Below, one piece after another: positions 55,153-64,000 of a DNA stretch of 64,000 nucleotides. The stretch's first letter is position 1. The number at the start of each line of letters is the position of its first letter. The stretch comes from Pseudarthrobacter sp. ATCC 49987 (GTDB taxonomy: Bacteria > Actinomycetota > Actinomycetes > Actinomycetales > Micrococcaceae). The stretch spans positions 2,976,001 to 3,040,000 of the forward strand of contig NZ_JAABNS010000001.1 in the NCBI RefSeq assembly GCF_009928425.1, in the 5' to 3' direction. Both the position numbers and the translations under genes were made by a program. The notes beneath the pieces were generated by a model. That model did no database searches and had not been told where the DNA came from. It was given only the letters and a program-made list of their open reading frames with translations.

Positions 55153-55184
55153 TCCGGCGTCCTCAAATTTCCGTGGCAGCCGGT

Positions 55185-56273
55185 TTAGTAAAACTGCTGG
55201 CCCGTGCGGCGGGTGTAGAGCTGGCGCGCGACGCGCTCCCCCGCGGCCATCCAGGCCTTGTACTTCAGTGGGCTCAGCACCTGGTCATAGCAGCCGACAA
55301 AATCGGTCACGGTCTTGCTGAAGCTGGTCTTGAACAGGCCCAGTCCGTGGAACGGGTTGGACGTGTCCTTAAGCTGGTCGCTGGGGGGCGTGCCGCAGAA
55401 ATCGTATTCGGTGCAGCCGAGTTCCTTGAACTGGTTGATGGCCGTCCACTGCACCAAATGGGAGTCGCCGTACTGGTTGCGCTTCTGCAGCGAGCCGCCG
55501 TCCTTGTACGTTCCCTTCCGGCCGTAGTTGATGACGAAGGCGCCCACCGAGGGTACGCCGTCCTCGTAGACGAACAGCAGCCGTCCCTGGCCGCGCTTGA
55601 TGAAGTTGGTCCAGAACTGGCGGTAGTACTCATATTCGCGGACCCGGACCTGGGACTTGGCTTCCACGGTGTTGGTCATGAGCGCGTACATGGCACGGAA
55701 GTTCTCATCTGTGGGTTCCACGTTGTGGACCGCCACGCCCTCGCGGATGGCACGGCGGACGGCGTTGCGGCCGCGCGAGTGCAGGTTGCGCAGCAGCTGG
55801 TTCTCATCCGGGGAGATGTCCAGCAGGGCCGTCGAGTCGTTGGGCTGCAGGTTGTGGGTCTTGACCAGACCAGCACCTTCGATCACGTGCCGGGCTGCCT
55901 CAGAGAGCACGATATCCGGCTCGATCTTGATGGCAAAGACCCCCAGCCGGGCACGCTTCACGAACTCGGCGTTGGCTGCGGCTATGCCGGGGATGTCCTC
56001 GACAGCGGCCACATCCGGGCCCTTGATCAGGTACCAGAGCTTGCCGAGCAGCGGGAAGGACTTCTCCAGGACAAGGTTGTAGCTCGTGTAGTCGGCGGTC
56101 TCGTACACAAGGTGCAGGGGCTTCCAGCCAAAGTGCTGCTTGACCTCGGCAAAGGCCTCCGACTGCAGGAGATTGCCGCCATTGGGGTTCGCAGTGACGT
56201 GGGTGTCCCAGTTGGCGATCTCTTCAGCAGAGGCAAAGCGGGCGGTGAATTCACGCAAGGGTGCGGCATCCAA
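55185..56273 (-). CDS. FemX-like aminoacyltransferase (peptidoglycan bridge)
   Basis: A 362-residue Fem/GNAT-fold ligase that adds amino acids from aminoacyl-tRNA to lipid II to build the peptidoglycan cross-bridge. Visible: GNLLQSEAFAEVKQHFGW near residue 35, LRNLHSRGRNAVRRAIREGV, two GNAT-like domains, and a coiled-coil helix near 185-220 (ENFRAMYALMTNTVEAKSQ). Arthrobacter peptidoglycan has such bridges, so a bridge role fits. The TTG start at 56273 (LDAAPLREFTARF) is the best in-frame option; upstream sequence gives none better. Confidence 0.85.
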   Translation of the reverse strand: MDAAPLREFTARFASAEEIANWDTHVTANPNGGNLLQSEAFAEVKQHFGWKPLHLVYETADYTSYNLVLEKSFPLLGKLWYLIKGPDVAAVEDIPGIAAANAEFVKRARLGVFAIKIEPDIVLSEAARHVIEGAGLVKTHNLQPNDSTALLDISPDENQLLRNLHSRGRNAVRRAIREGVAVHNVEPTDENFRAMYALMTNTVEAKSQVRVREYEYYRQFWTNFIKRGQGRLLFVYEDGVPSVGAFVINYGRKGTYKDGGSLQKRNQYGDSHLVQWTAINQFKELGCTEYDFCGTPPSDQLKDTSNPFHGLGLFKTSFSKTVTDFVGCYDQVLSPLKYKAWMAAGERVARQLYTRRTGQQFY

Positions 56274-56373
56274 TCATTGCGGTACGAGCGTCGGCGGCAT
56301 GCGGGCATGCAGGTTCAAGTCTATCCGCCCGGGCCCATGCTCCCGCCCGGAACGGACCGGCTACGCTGGAAGC

Positions 56374-56928
56374 ATGCCGCCCGATCAGCAACCAATAACC
56401 GCAGGATCCGGAAGCCAGGAACCCGCGACCGGACGGCGCGCGCCGGGCGCCCAGCTGCCGGGACTGCTGGTCTTCCTCGCCGCCTCCGCCCTGGTTGCAG
56501 GGCTCGGCGGACTGGCCACGGCCAACAACGTCAACGGCTGGTATGCCACCGCGGACAAAGCGCCATGGTCGCCGCCGAACTGGGTGTTCGGGCCGGTCTG
56601 GACCATCCTCTACATCGCGATGGCCGTGGCCGCCTGGCTGGTCTGGCGCCGGCGGCCCGACGGGACCAGGCCCGCCCTCACCGCCTACGCCGCGCAGCTT
56701 GCGCTCAACCTGCTCTGGACCCCGGTCTTCTTCGGCCTGTACCCCGCACTCGGCACGTCGGCCCTGTGGATCGCCTTCGGCATCATCGTGGCGCTGGCGG
56801 TGGCCGTGGCCGTCACGGTGCTCTACTTCGGACCGATCAGCCGGATGGCCGGGCTGCTGATGCTGCCTTACCTGACCTGGATCGTCTTCGCCGCATCATT
56901 GAACCTCTGGGCCGCGCTGAACAACTGA
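56374..56928 (+). CDS. TspO/MBR family protein
   Basis: A 184-residue membrane protein with five helices, rich in Trp and Pro as in TspO: NGWYATADKAPWSPPNWVFGPVWTILYIAM, with the conserved W-x2-P-x2-VFGPVW of the TspO/peripheral benzodiazepine receptor family. These bind tetrapyrroles and cholesterol-like molecules and modulate stress responses. The first 40 residues are a Gly/Pro/Gln-rich lead. ATG at 56374. It is divergent from the FemX-like gene and convergent with sdaA. Confidence 0.9.
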   Translation: MPPDQQPITAGSGSQEPATGRRAPGAQLPGLLVFLAASALVAGLGGLATANNVNGWYATADKAPWSPPNWVFGPVWTILYIAMAVAAWLVWRRRPDGTRPALTAYAAQLALNLLWTPVFFGLYPALGTSALWIAFGIIVALAVAVAVTVLYFGPISRMAGLLMLPYLTWIVFAASLNLWAALNN

Positions 56929-56929
56929 C

Positions 56930-58351
56930 TCAGCACTCCACGACGTTCACGGCGAGGCCGCCCATGGCGGTCTCCTTGTATTTGGAACTCATGTCCTTGC
57001 CGGTTTCCCGCATGGTCACGATGACCTCGTCGAGGGACACCCGGTGCGTCCCGTCGCCCCAGAGCGCCATCTTGGCGGCGTTGATGGCCTTCGCGGCGGC
57101 GATTGCGTTGCGTTCGATGCAGGGGATCTGGACAAGCCCCCCGATGGGGTCGCAGGTCAGGCCGAGGTTGTGTTCCATCGCAATTTCCGCGGCGTTTTCG
57201 ACCTGCTGCGGCGTGCCGCCCATAACTTCGGCCAGTCCGGCGGCCGCCATCGACGACGCCGAGCCCACCTCGCCCTGGCAGCCGACCTCGGCGCCGGAGA
57301 TCGAGGCCTGTTCCTTGTACAGCACCCCGATCGCGGCGGCGGTGAGCAGGAACTTCACGATTGTCTCGTCGCGGTCGGCTTGGGTGGCCTTGTCCATGCC
57401 CGGGGCGAAGTGCAGCGCGTAGTAAAGCACCGCGGGGATGATGCCGGCGGCGCCGTTGGTGGGGGCGGTGACGACGCGGCCGCCCGAGGCGTTCTCCTCG
57501 TTCACGGCGAGCGCGATCAGGTTGACCCATTCCTGCCAGTACTTCGGGTCCCGGTAGTCGGGGTCCTGGCCGCGGGTTTCCTTCATGAGGCGTTCGTGCC
57601 AGTCGGGCGCACGTCGGCGCACCTTGAGGCCGCCGGGCAGGAGCCCGACACGTTTGAGGCTGACCTCGACGCAGCCTTCCATCACGGAGTAGATGTGCAG
57701 GAGTCCTTCGCGGATCTCCGCCTCGGTCCGGGAGGCGCGCTCGTTGACGAACATGATCTCGCCGATCGAGAGGCCCTTGGACTGGCAGCGGCCCAGCAGT
57801 TCCGCGGCGGTGCGGAAGGGCAGGGGCAGTTCCTTCTTGGATTCGTCGAGTTCCTTCAGCGCGGCGTCCTCCTCGCCCTCGCGGACGATGAAGCCGCCGC
57901 CGACGGAGAAGAAGGTGGCGCTGTGCAGGACTTCACCGTCGGCGGCGGAGACGGTGAACGTCATGCCGTTGGTGTGCCGCGGGAGGATGGTCAGGGGGCG
58001 CAGGACCATGTCCTTCACGCCGTAGGGCAGCGCCACGCCGGTTCCTTCGCCGGCAAGCTGCAGGGTGCCGGTCTCGGCGATCGTGGCGAGCCGTTCCTCC
58101 ACTTCCTCGGGAAGGATCAGCTCGGGGTGGAAGCCCTCGAGGCCGAGCAGGATGGCGGTCATGGTGCCGTGGCCGTGCCCGGTGGCGGCGAGCGAGCCGT
58201 AGAGGTCAACGCGCAGCCCGGTCACCCGGTCCAGCACACCGGAGGTCTTGAGTTCTTCGGCAAACACTGCCGCAGCCCGCATCGGGCCCACGGTGTGTGA
58301 ACTCGAGGGCCCTATTCCGATGGAAAAAAGGTCAAAGACTCCAACGGCCAT
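56930..58351 (-). CDS. sdaA: L-serine ammonia-lyase (iron-sulfur type)
   Basis: A 473-residue [4Fe-4S] L-serine dehydratase turning serine into pyruvate and ammonia. Both halves are fused: the N-terminal beta part ([18 protein letters not shown]) and the C-terminal alpha part with conserved cysteines in [16 protein letters not shown] and IPCIERN that hold the cluster. The start ATG at 58351 follows AGGAA. It is the last gene in the gcv-glyA block on this strand, 168 nt downstream of glyA, so it takes serine made from glycine into central metabolism. Confidence 0.96.
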   Translation of the reverse strand: MAVGVFDLFSIGIGPSSSHTVGPMRAAAVFAEELKTSGVLDRVTGLRVDLYGSLAATGHGHGTMTAILLGLEGFHPELILPEEVEERLATIAETGTLQLAGEGTGVALPYGVKDMVLRPLTILPRHTNGMTFTVSAADGEVLHSATFFSVGGGFIVREGEEDAALKELDESKKELPLPFRTAAELLGRCQSKGLSIGEIMFVNERASRTEAEIREGLLHIYSVMEGCVEVSLKRVGLLPGGLKVRRRAPDWHERLMKETRGQDPDYRDPKYWQEWVNLIALAVNEENASGGRVVTAPTNGAAGIIPAVLYYALHFAPGMDKATQADRDETIVKFLLTAAAIGVLYKEQASISGAEVGCQGEVGSASSMAAAGLAEVMGGTPQQVENAAEIAMEHNLGLTCDPIGGLVQIPCIERNAIAAAKAINAAKMALWGDGTHRVSLDEVIVTMRETGKDMSSKYKETAMGGLAVNVVEC

Positions 58352-58442
58352 GGTCGGTTCCTAACTGGCTCAAACTGTGTCCCGGCAGATGGTCCTGCCG
58401 GATGGCGGTGCGGCCGCCGGTTGGCTGCTGTTCCGCCGGATG

Positions 58443-58485
58443 CACGACGCCGGGCGGCAGCTTGTGGCGGCGGCCCGGCGTCGTG
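58443..58485. terminator. Hairpin between glyA and sdaA
   Basis: A perfect 13-bp stem (58443-58455 with 58473-58485) and a 17-nt loop. There is no T-run. It may reduce readthrough from glyA into sdaA or act as an mRNA-stability element. Confidence 0.5.
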
Positions 58486-58519
58486 ATCTGTACTGCTTCT
58501 ACTACCTGTATTACGGGCT

Positions 58520-59848
58520 CTACGCGAGGTTGGCAACCGAGGGGTAGAGCGGGTGAGCGGCGGCGAGTGCCTGCACCCGGTGGCGCAGGCCGCTCAGGTC
58601 CGCGCCGGCGTCGGCGATCAGCGCCTCCGCGATGATATCCGCAACCTCGGCGAATGCCGCCTCGCCGAACCCGCGGGTGGCCAGCGCCGGCGTGCCGATG
58701 CGCAGACCCGAGGTAACCATCGGCGGCCGCGGGTCGAAGGGGACGGCGTTGCGGTTGACGGTGATGTCGATTTCCGCAAGCCTGTCCTCGGCCTCCTGGC
58801 CGTTGAGCTCGCAGTTGCGCAGATCCACCAGGACCAGGTGCACGTCGGTGCCGCCGGAGATCACGTTGATGCCCTTGGCGGTGACGTCCGGCTGGACCAG
58901 GCGCTCGGCCAGGATCCGGGCGCCGGCCAGGACACGCTCCTGGCGTTCCTTGAACTCGGGGGACGCGGCGATCTTGAAGGCCACGGCCTTGCCGGCGATG
59001 ACGTGCTCCAGTGGGCCGCCCTGCTGTCCGGGGAACACGGCCGAGTTGATCTTCTTGGCGATGTCGGCGTCGTTGGAGAGGATGATGCCGCCGCGCGGAC
59101 CCGCCAGGGTCTTGTGCGTGGTGGACGTGGTGACGTGCGCGTGCGGCACCGGCGACGGGTGCAGCCCGGCGGCCACGAGCCCGGCGAAGTGGGCCATGTC
59201 CACCATGAGGTAGGCGCCCACGGAGTCGGCGATCCGGCGGAACTCGGCGAAGTCGAGCTGCCGGGCGTATGCGGACCAGCCGGCGACGATGAGCTGCGGC
59301 TTGTGCTCCTGGGCCAGGCGTTCGACCTCGGCCATGTCGATCCGGTGGTCGTCCTCGCGGACCTGGTACGGGATGACGTTGTACAGGCGGCCGGAGAAGT
59401 TGATCTTCATGCCGTGCGTGAGGTGCCCGCCGTGCGCCAGGTTCAGGCCCATGATGGTGTCGCCCGGGCGGATCAGCGCGTGCATGACGGAGGCGTTGGC
59501 CTGCGCGCCGGAGTGCGGCTGGACGTTGGCGTATTCGGCGCCGAACAGGCCCTTGACCCGGTCGATCGCGAGCTGCTCGATAACGTCCACGTGCTCGCAG
59601 CCGCCGTAGTAGCGCTTGCCCGGGTAGCCTTCGGCGTATTTGTTGGTCAGCACGGACCCCTGGGCCTGCATGACGGCCCTGGCGGTGTGGTTCTCCGAGG
59701 CGATCATTTCCAGGCCGTCGCGCTGGCGGGTCAGCTCGGCGTCGATCCGGGCAGCGATCTCCGGGTCCAGCGCGGACAGGTCCGCGTCCAGGCTCGCAGA
59801 GACGACCTGCTCAAACACGGTCTCGGTGCCGGTCGCTGCGCCGCTCAC
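58520..59848 (-). CDS. glyA: Serine hydroxymethyltransferase
   Basis: A 442-residue PLP enzyme interconverting serine and glycine with transfer of a one-carbon unit to tetrahydrofolate. Landmarks: [15 protein letters not shown] near 55, [21 protein letters not shown] near 110, the PLP lysine in [15 protein letters not shown] near 250, and the C-terminal [15 protein letters not shown] at 59848 overlaps the gcvH stop by 4 nt, so the glycine cleavage product and the serine maker are coupled. Residues 1-20 are a variable lead. Confidence 0.97.
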   Translation of the reverse strand: MSGAATGTETVFEQVVSASLDADLSALDPEIAARIDAELTRQRDGLEMIASENHTARAVMQAQGSVLTNKYAEGYPGKRYYGGCEHVDVIEQLAIDRVKGLFGAEYANVQPHSGAQANASVMHALIRPGDTIMGLNLAHGGHLTHGMKINFSGRLYNVIPYQVREDDHRIDMAEVERLAQEHKPQLIVAGWSAYARQLDFAEFRRIADSVGAYLMVDMAHFAGLVAAGLHPSPVPHAHVTTSTTHKTLAGPRGGIILSNDADIAKKINSAVFPGQQGGPLEHVIAGKAVAFKIAASPEFKERQERVLAGARILAERLVQPDVTAKGINVISGGTDVHLVLVDLRNCELNGQEAEDRLAEIDITVNRNAVPFDPRPPMVTSGLRIGTPALATRGFGEAAFAEVADIIAEALIADAGADLSGLRHRVQALAAAHPLYPSVANLA

Positions 59849-60228
59849 AGTTCGCCGCCATTCTTGGACGCGTAGTCCTGCGCGGAGAGCAGCGGGCCAT
59901 CGGATTCAGCGGCGACCCTGAAGAGCCAGCCGGCGCCGTAGGGGTCGCTGTTGATCAGCGCGGGGTCGTCGACGACGGCGGGGTTGATTTCGGTGACCTC
60001 GCCGGTGACGGGGGCGTACAGGTCCGAGACGGACTTGGTCGACTCGACCTCGCCGCAGGTCTCCCCCGCGGTCACCGCGGAGCCGACCTCGGGCAGGTCC
60101 ACATAGACGATGTCGCCGAGGGCGTCGGTGGCGATGGCGGAGATGCCGATGGACACAACGTTCCCGGCCTCCCGGGCAACCCACTCGTGCTCGTCGGAGT
60201 ACTGCAGTTCAGGGGCAACTCTTGCCAT
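59845..60228 (-). CDS. gcvH: Glycine cleavage system H protein
   Basis: A 127-residue lipoyl carrier of the glycine cleavage complex. The lipoylated lysine sits in [15 protein letters not shown] (about residue 63), and the fold's conserved [13 protein letters not shown] and GAGWLF are present. ATG at 60228. It overlaps glyA by 4 nt but is separated from gcvT by a 557-nt gap that contains an inverted-repeat element, so it probably has its own promoter there or depends on readthrough. Confidence 0.97.
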   Translation of the reverse strand: MARVAPELQYSDEHEWVAREAGNVVSIGISAIATDALGDIVYVDLPEVGSAVTAGETCGEVESTKSVSDLYAPVTGEVTEINPAVVDDPALINSDPYGAGWLFRVAAESDGPLLSAQDYASKNGGEL

Positions 60229-60345
60229 GTGTTTTTCCTAAGTCTTGGAGTGGTCGTTGGTGCTAAATCTATTGTGGCTTGGTTACGTGGCGGGTTTTGG
60301 CCGGGTTACGCGGCCACCGTGACCGGATTACGCGGCGGGGTTCGC

Positions 60346-60714
60346 CATCCTCCGCGTGCTCGGTCGCGAAGGCGCCCGCTGGGCGGACGCGACGCTCCCT
60401 TAGACGCACGCTTCCGGATGCCGCGCCCCCACCGTTAGAAGCCAGTTCAGTTTTCGGGGCCAACGGTTCTCCGGAAAGGAACCGTGGCCGTCGAAATCTT
60501 CTAGAGCCGAGCCCCGGTAGGCGGTTCATCCTCCAGCACCTTTGGCTTTCGAAGGCGCCCGGTTCCGTTGGTCCTGTTGTGGTTTTTTGTCCTAAAGGTG
60601 AGTTGAACCTCGGGTGAGCTGCCGGGCCCTTCGGGCCCGGCATCCGGCAGCATGCGCTAAGGGAGCGTCACGTCCGCCCGGCGGGCGTCTTCGCGACCGA
60701 GCATGCAGAGGATG
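60346..60714. repeat. Inverted-repeat element, arms of about 80 bp, in the gcvT-gcvH gap
   Basis: Arm A (60346-60428) and the reverse complement of arm B (60634-60714) are about 85 % identical over about 80 bp, sharing catcctc...tgctcggtcgcgaa...gggcggacg...gacgctcccttag...ccggatgccg. The 205 bp between them has hairpins, including a perfect stem at 60621-60641 next to arm B. This is the form of a non-autonomous mobile or palindromic element; the fragment is presumably repeated elsewhere in the genome. The rest of the gap (60229-60345 and 60715-60785) shows no gene. Confidence 0.7.
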
Positions 60715-60785
60715 TCGGGTCCGACGGGCCAACGCAACCCGGGGCCGGGTACCGCTGAGGTACCCGGGAACCGCGAACAGCCGGG

Positions 60786-61919
60786 CTACTTTTGGCGCTT
60801 GTAGAAAGGCAGTGCGACAACTTCGAAGGGTTCCGTTTTGCCGCGCAGGTCGATGTCCAGGGCCGTGCCGGGTTCGGTGAACTCGACGTCGACGTAGGCC
60901 ATGGCGACCGGGTAGCCCAGGGTGGGGCTGGGCTGGCCGGAAGTGACTTCGCCGACCGTGGTGCCATCCTTCAGCACCGGGTAGTGGCCGCGGCCGGCCC
61001 GGCGGCCGAGGCCTTTGAGCCCGACCAGCTTGCGGCCCGTGGTGGCGCCGGCGCCGGCTTCCTTCTCGGCGGCCAGGGCGGCCTTGCCGACGAAGTCGCC
61101 TTCCTTGGAGAGCGCCACGACCGGGCCCAGCCCGGCGGCGAACGGGTCGCCGTCGAGGGAGAGCTCATTGCCGTAGAGCGGCATGCCGGCCTCGAGCCGG
61201 AGCGAATCGCGGGACGCGAGACCGGCGGGCGTCAGCTCGCCTTCCTCGGCGATGGCGATGAGCGCCTGCCAGAGGGCGGCGGCGTCGCCGTTGGACACGA
61301 AGATCTCGAAGCCGTCCTCACCGGTGTAGCCGGTGCGGGCGAGGAGGAGTTCCTTGCTCGTGCCGCCGACCATGAACGGGACGTCGACGGCGGCGTAGTA
61401 CTTCAGTCCGGTGACGAGCTCGTGCTGGGCGGCAGGGACCAGGCGGAGCAGGATGGCTTCTGCCTTGGGGCCCTGGACCGCGATCAGCGAGGTCTCGGCG
61501 GAAGCGTCCTGGACAGTGACATCAAATTCTGCCGCCCGGTCCGCCAGGGCCGCGGCTACAACCTTGGCGTTGCCCGCGTTGGGGACCACGAGAAACTTCT
61601 GGTCGCCGCGCCGGTAGGTGATGAGGTCGTCGATGATGCCGCCGTCCTCGTTGCAGATCAGCGAGTATTTGGCCTTGCCGACCGCCACCGCGGAGATCTT
61701 GCCGACCAGGGCGAAGTCCAGGAAGGCGGCGGCATCGGGGCCGGTGACCCAGACTTCACCCATGTGGGAGAGGTCGTAGAGGCCCGCGGACGTGCGGACG
61801 GCGTGGTGCTCGGCAAGTTCGGAACTGTACTTCAGCGGCATCTGCCAGCCGCCGAAGTCCGTGAAGGAGGCGCCGAGCTTCTTGTGCTCTTCGTACAGGG
61901 CCGTGTAGTTCTCAGTCAT
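60786..61919 (-). CDS. gcvT: Glycine cleavage system T protein (aminomethyltransferase)
   Basis: A 377-residue GcvT that releases ammonia and passes the methylene group to tetrahydrofolate. Landmarks: FGGWQMPLKYSSELAEHHAVR near the start, GLYDLSHMGE (folate site), RTGYTGEDGFEIF near 205 and the C-terminal folate/OB-like domain. ATG at 61919. It begins 12 nt after the gcvP stop, so gcvPT is one transcript. The downstream gap to gcvH holds a repeat element. Confidence 0.97.
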   Translation of the reverse strand: MTENYTALYEEHKKLGASFTDFGGWQMPLKYSSELAEHHAVRTSAGLYDLSHMGEVWVTGPDAAAFLDFALVGKISAVAVGKAKYSLICNEDGGIIDDLITYRRGDQKFLVVPNAGNAKVVAAALADRAAEFDVTVQDASAETSLIAVQGPKAEAILLRLVPAAQHELVTGLKYYAAVDVPFMVGGTSKELLLARTGYTGEDGFEIFVSNGDAAALWQALIAIAEEGELTPAGLASRDSLRLEAGMPLYGNELSLDGDPFAAGLGPVVALSKEGDFVGKAALAAEKEAGAGATTGRKLVGLKGLGRRAGRGHYPVLKDGTTVGEVTSGQPSPTLGYPVAMAYVDVEFTEPGTALDIDLRGKTEPFEVVALPFYKRQK

Positions 61920-61931
61920 CGTTGGCTGTCC

Positions 61932-64000
<2,069 letters not shown>

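Noticed and set aside
60229..60785. Glycine riboswitch in the gcvT-gcvH gap
   Set aside because: Searched for the conserved glycine riboswitch blocks on the minus strand; none found. The gap is explained by the inverted-repeat element.

Overview
The window is chromosomal DNA from a high-GC Gram-positive bacterium, most likely Arthrobacter, Pseudarthrobacter or a close Micrococcaceae relative. This rests on the strong GC bias at third codon positions, frequent GTG/TTG starts and ATGA/GTGA gene overlaps, actinobacterial families (WXG100, DUF3027, DUF3263, DUF6457, DUF6314, bacterial XPB helicase, DtxR/IdeR), and a stand-alone GroEL ending in a GGM repeat. No insertion sequence, prophage, CRISPR array or integrase was seen. 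Most of the window is ordinary core genome, with several small accessory or regulatory modules between core genes.

Layout. 0-6 kb: UGT-type glycosyltransferase, PcrA/UvrD helicase, inositol-phosphatase family enzyme and a small membrane protein, with palindromic GGGACATGCCC-type repeats in the gaps. 6-7.5 kb: a TPR protein divergent from an unlisted 50-residue secreted peptide gene with its own terminator; together they look like a receptor/peptide signalling pair. 7.5-13.6 kb: an operon of GT2 polysaccharide synthase, a small STAS-like protein and a GGDEF-EAL protein, divergent from a secreted GH18 protein with two carbohydrate-binding modules. 13.7-16.5 kb: a three-gene type VII-like module (EspG-like protein, WXG-hydrolase, lipoprotein). 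16.6-23.5 kb: a DUF998 gene broken by an internal deletion, tRNA-Arg(CCT), DUF6314, Nudix hydrolase, an ABC exporter, an ABC-F ATPase preceded by a leader ORF with a built-in terminator hairpin, and an HTH/membrane protein pair. 23.5-24.2 kb is a structured non-coding gap.

24-31.4 kb: GH38 alpha-mannosidase, then the molybdenum cofactor genes fdhD, moeA, DUF6457 and mobA, then an HNH endonuclease. 31.6-34 kb: two secreted cell-wall hydrolases (NlpC/P60 and M23), each behind its own ydaO-type c-di-AMP riboswitch; the first riboswitch also has a 67-codon ORF directly after it. 34-45.6 kb: IdeR-type regulator, serC, an MFS exporter, DUF3027, a cold-shock protein, the Helicase_C_3/XPB pair, and an OmpR-type two-component system. 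45.7-56.9 kb: WXG100 protein, RNase H fused to a second domain, groEL with two CIRCE operators, substrate-binding lipoprotein, CspA, LytR_C, DUF3263, uracil-DNA glycosylase, siderophore-interacting protein, ThrE-type exporter, FemX-like ligase and TspO.

57-64 kb is the glycine/serine block: gcvP (cut by the window end), gcvT, gcvH, glyA and sdaA on the minus strand. It would turn glycine into methylene-THF and serine, and serine into pyruvate. Between gcvT and gcvH sits a pair of about 80-bp inverted repeats that looks like a dispersed non-coding element.

The best candidates for something undescribed are the TPR/small-peptide pair at 6.0-7.4 kb, the leader ORF/attenuator before the ABC-F gene at 21.8-21.95 kb, the riboswitch-linked 67-codon ORF at 32.4-32.65 kb, and the WXG-hydrolase module at 13.7-16.5 kb. 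All function calls come from reading motifs; no database search was possible.
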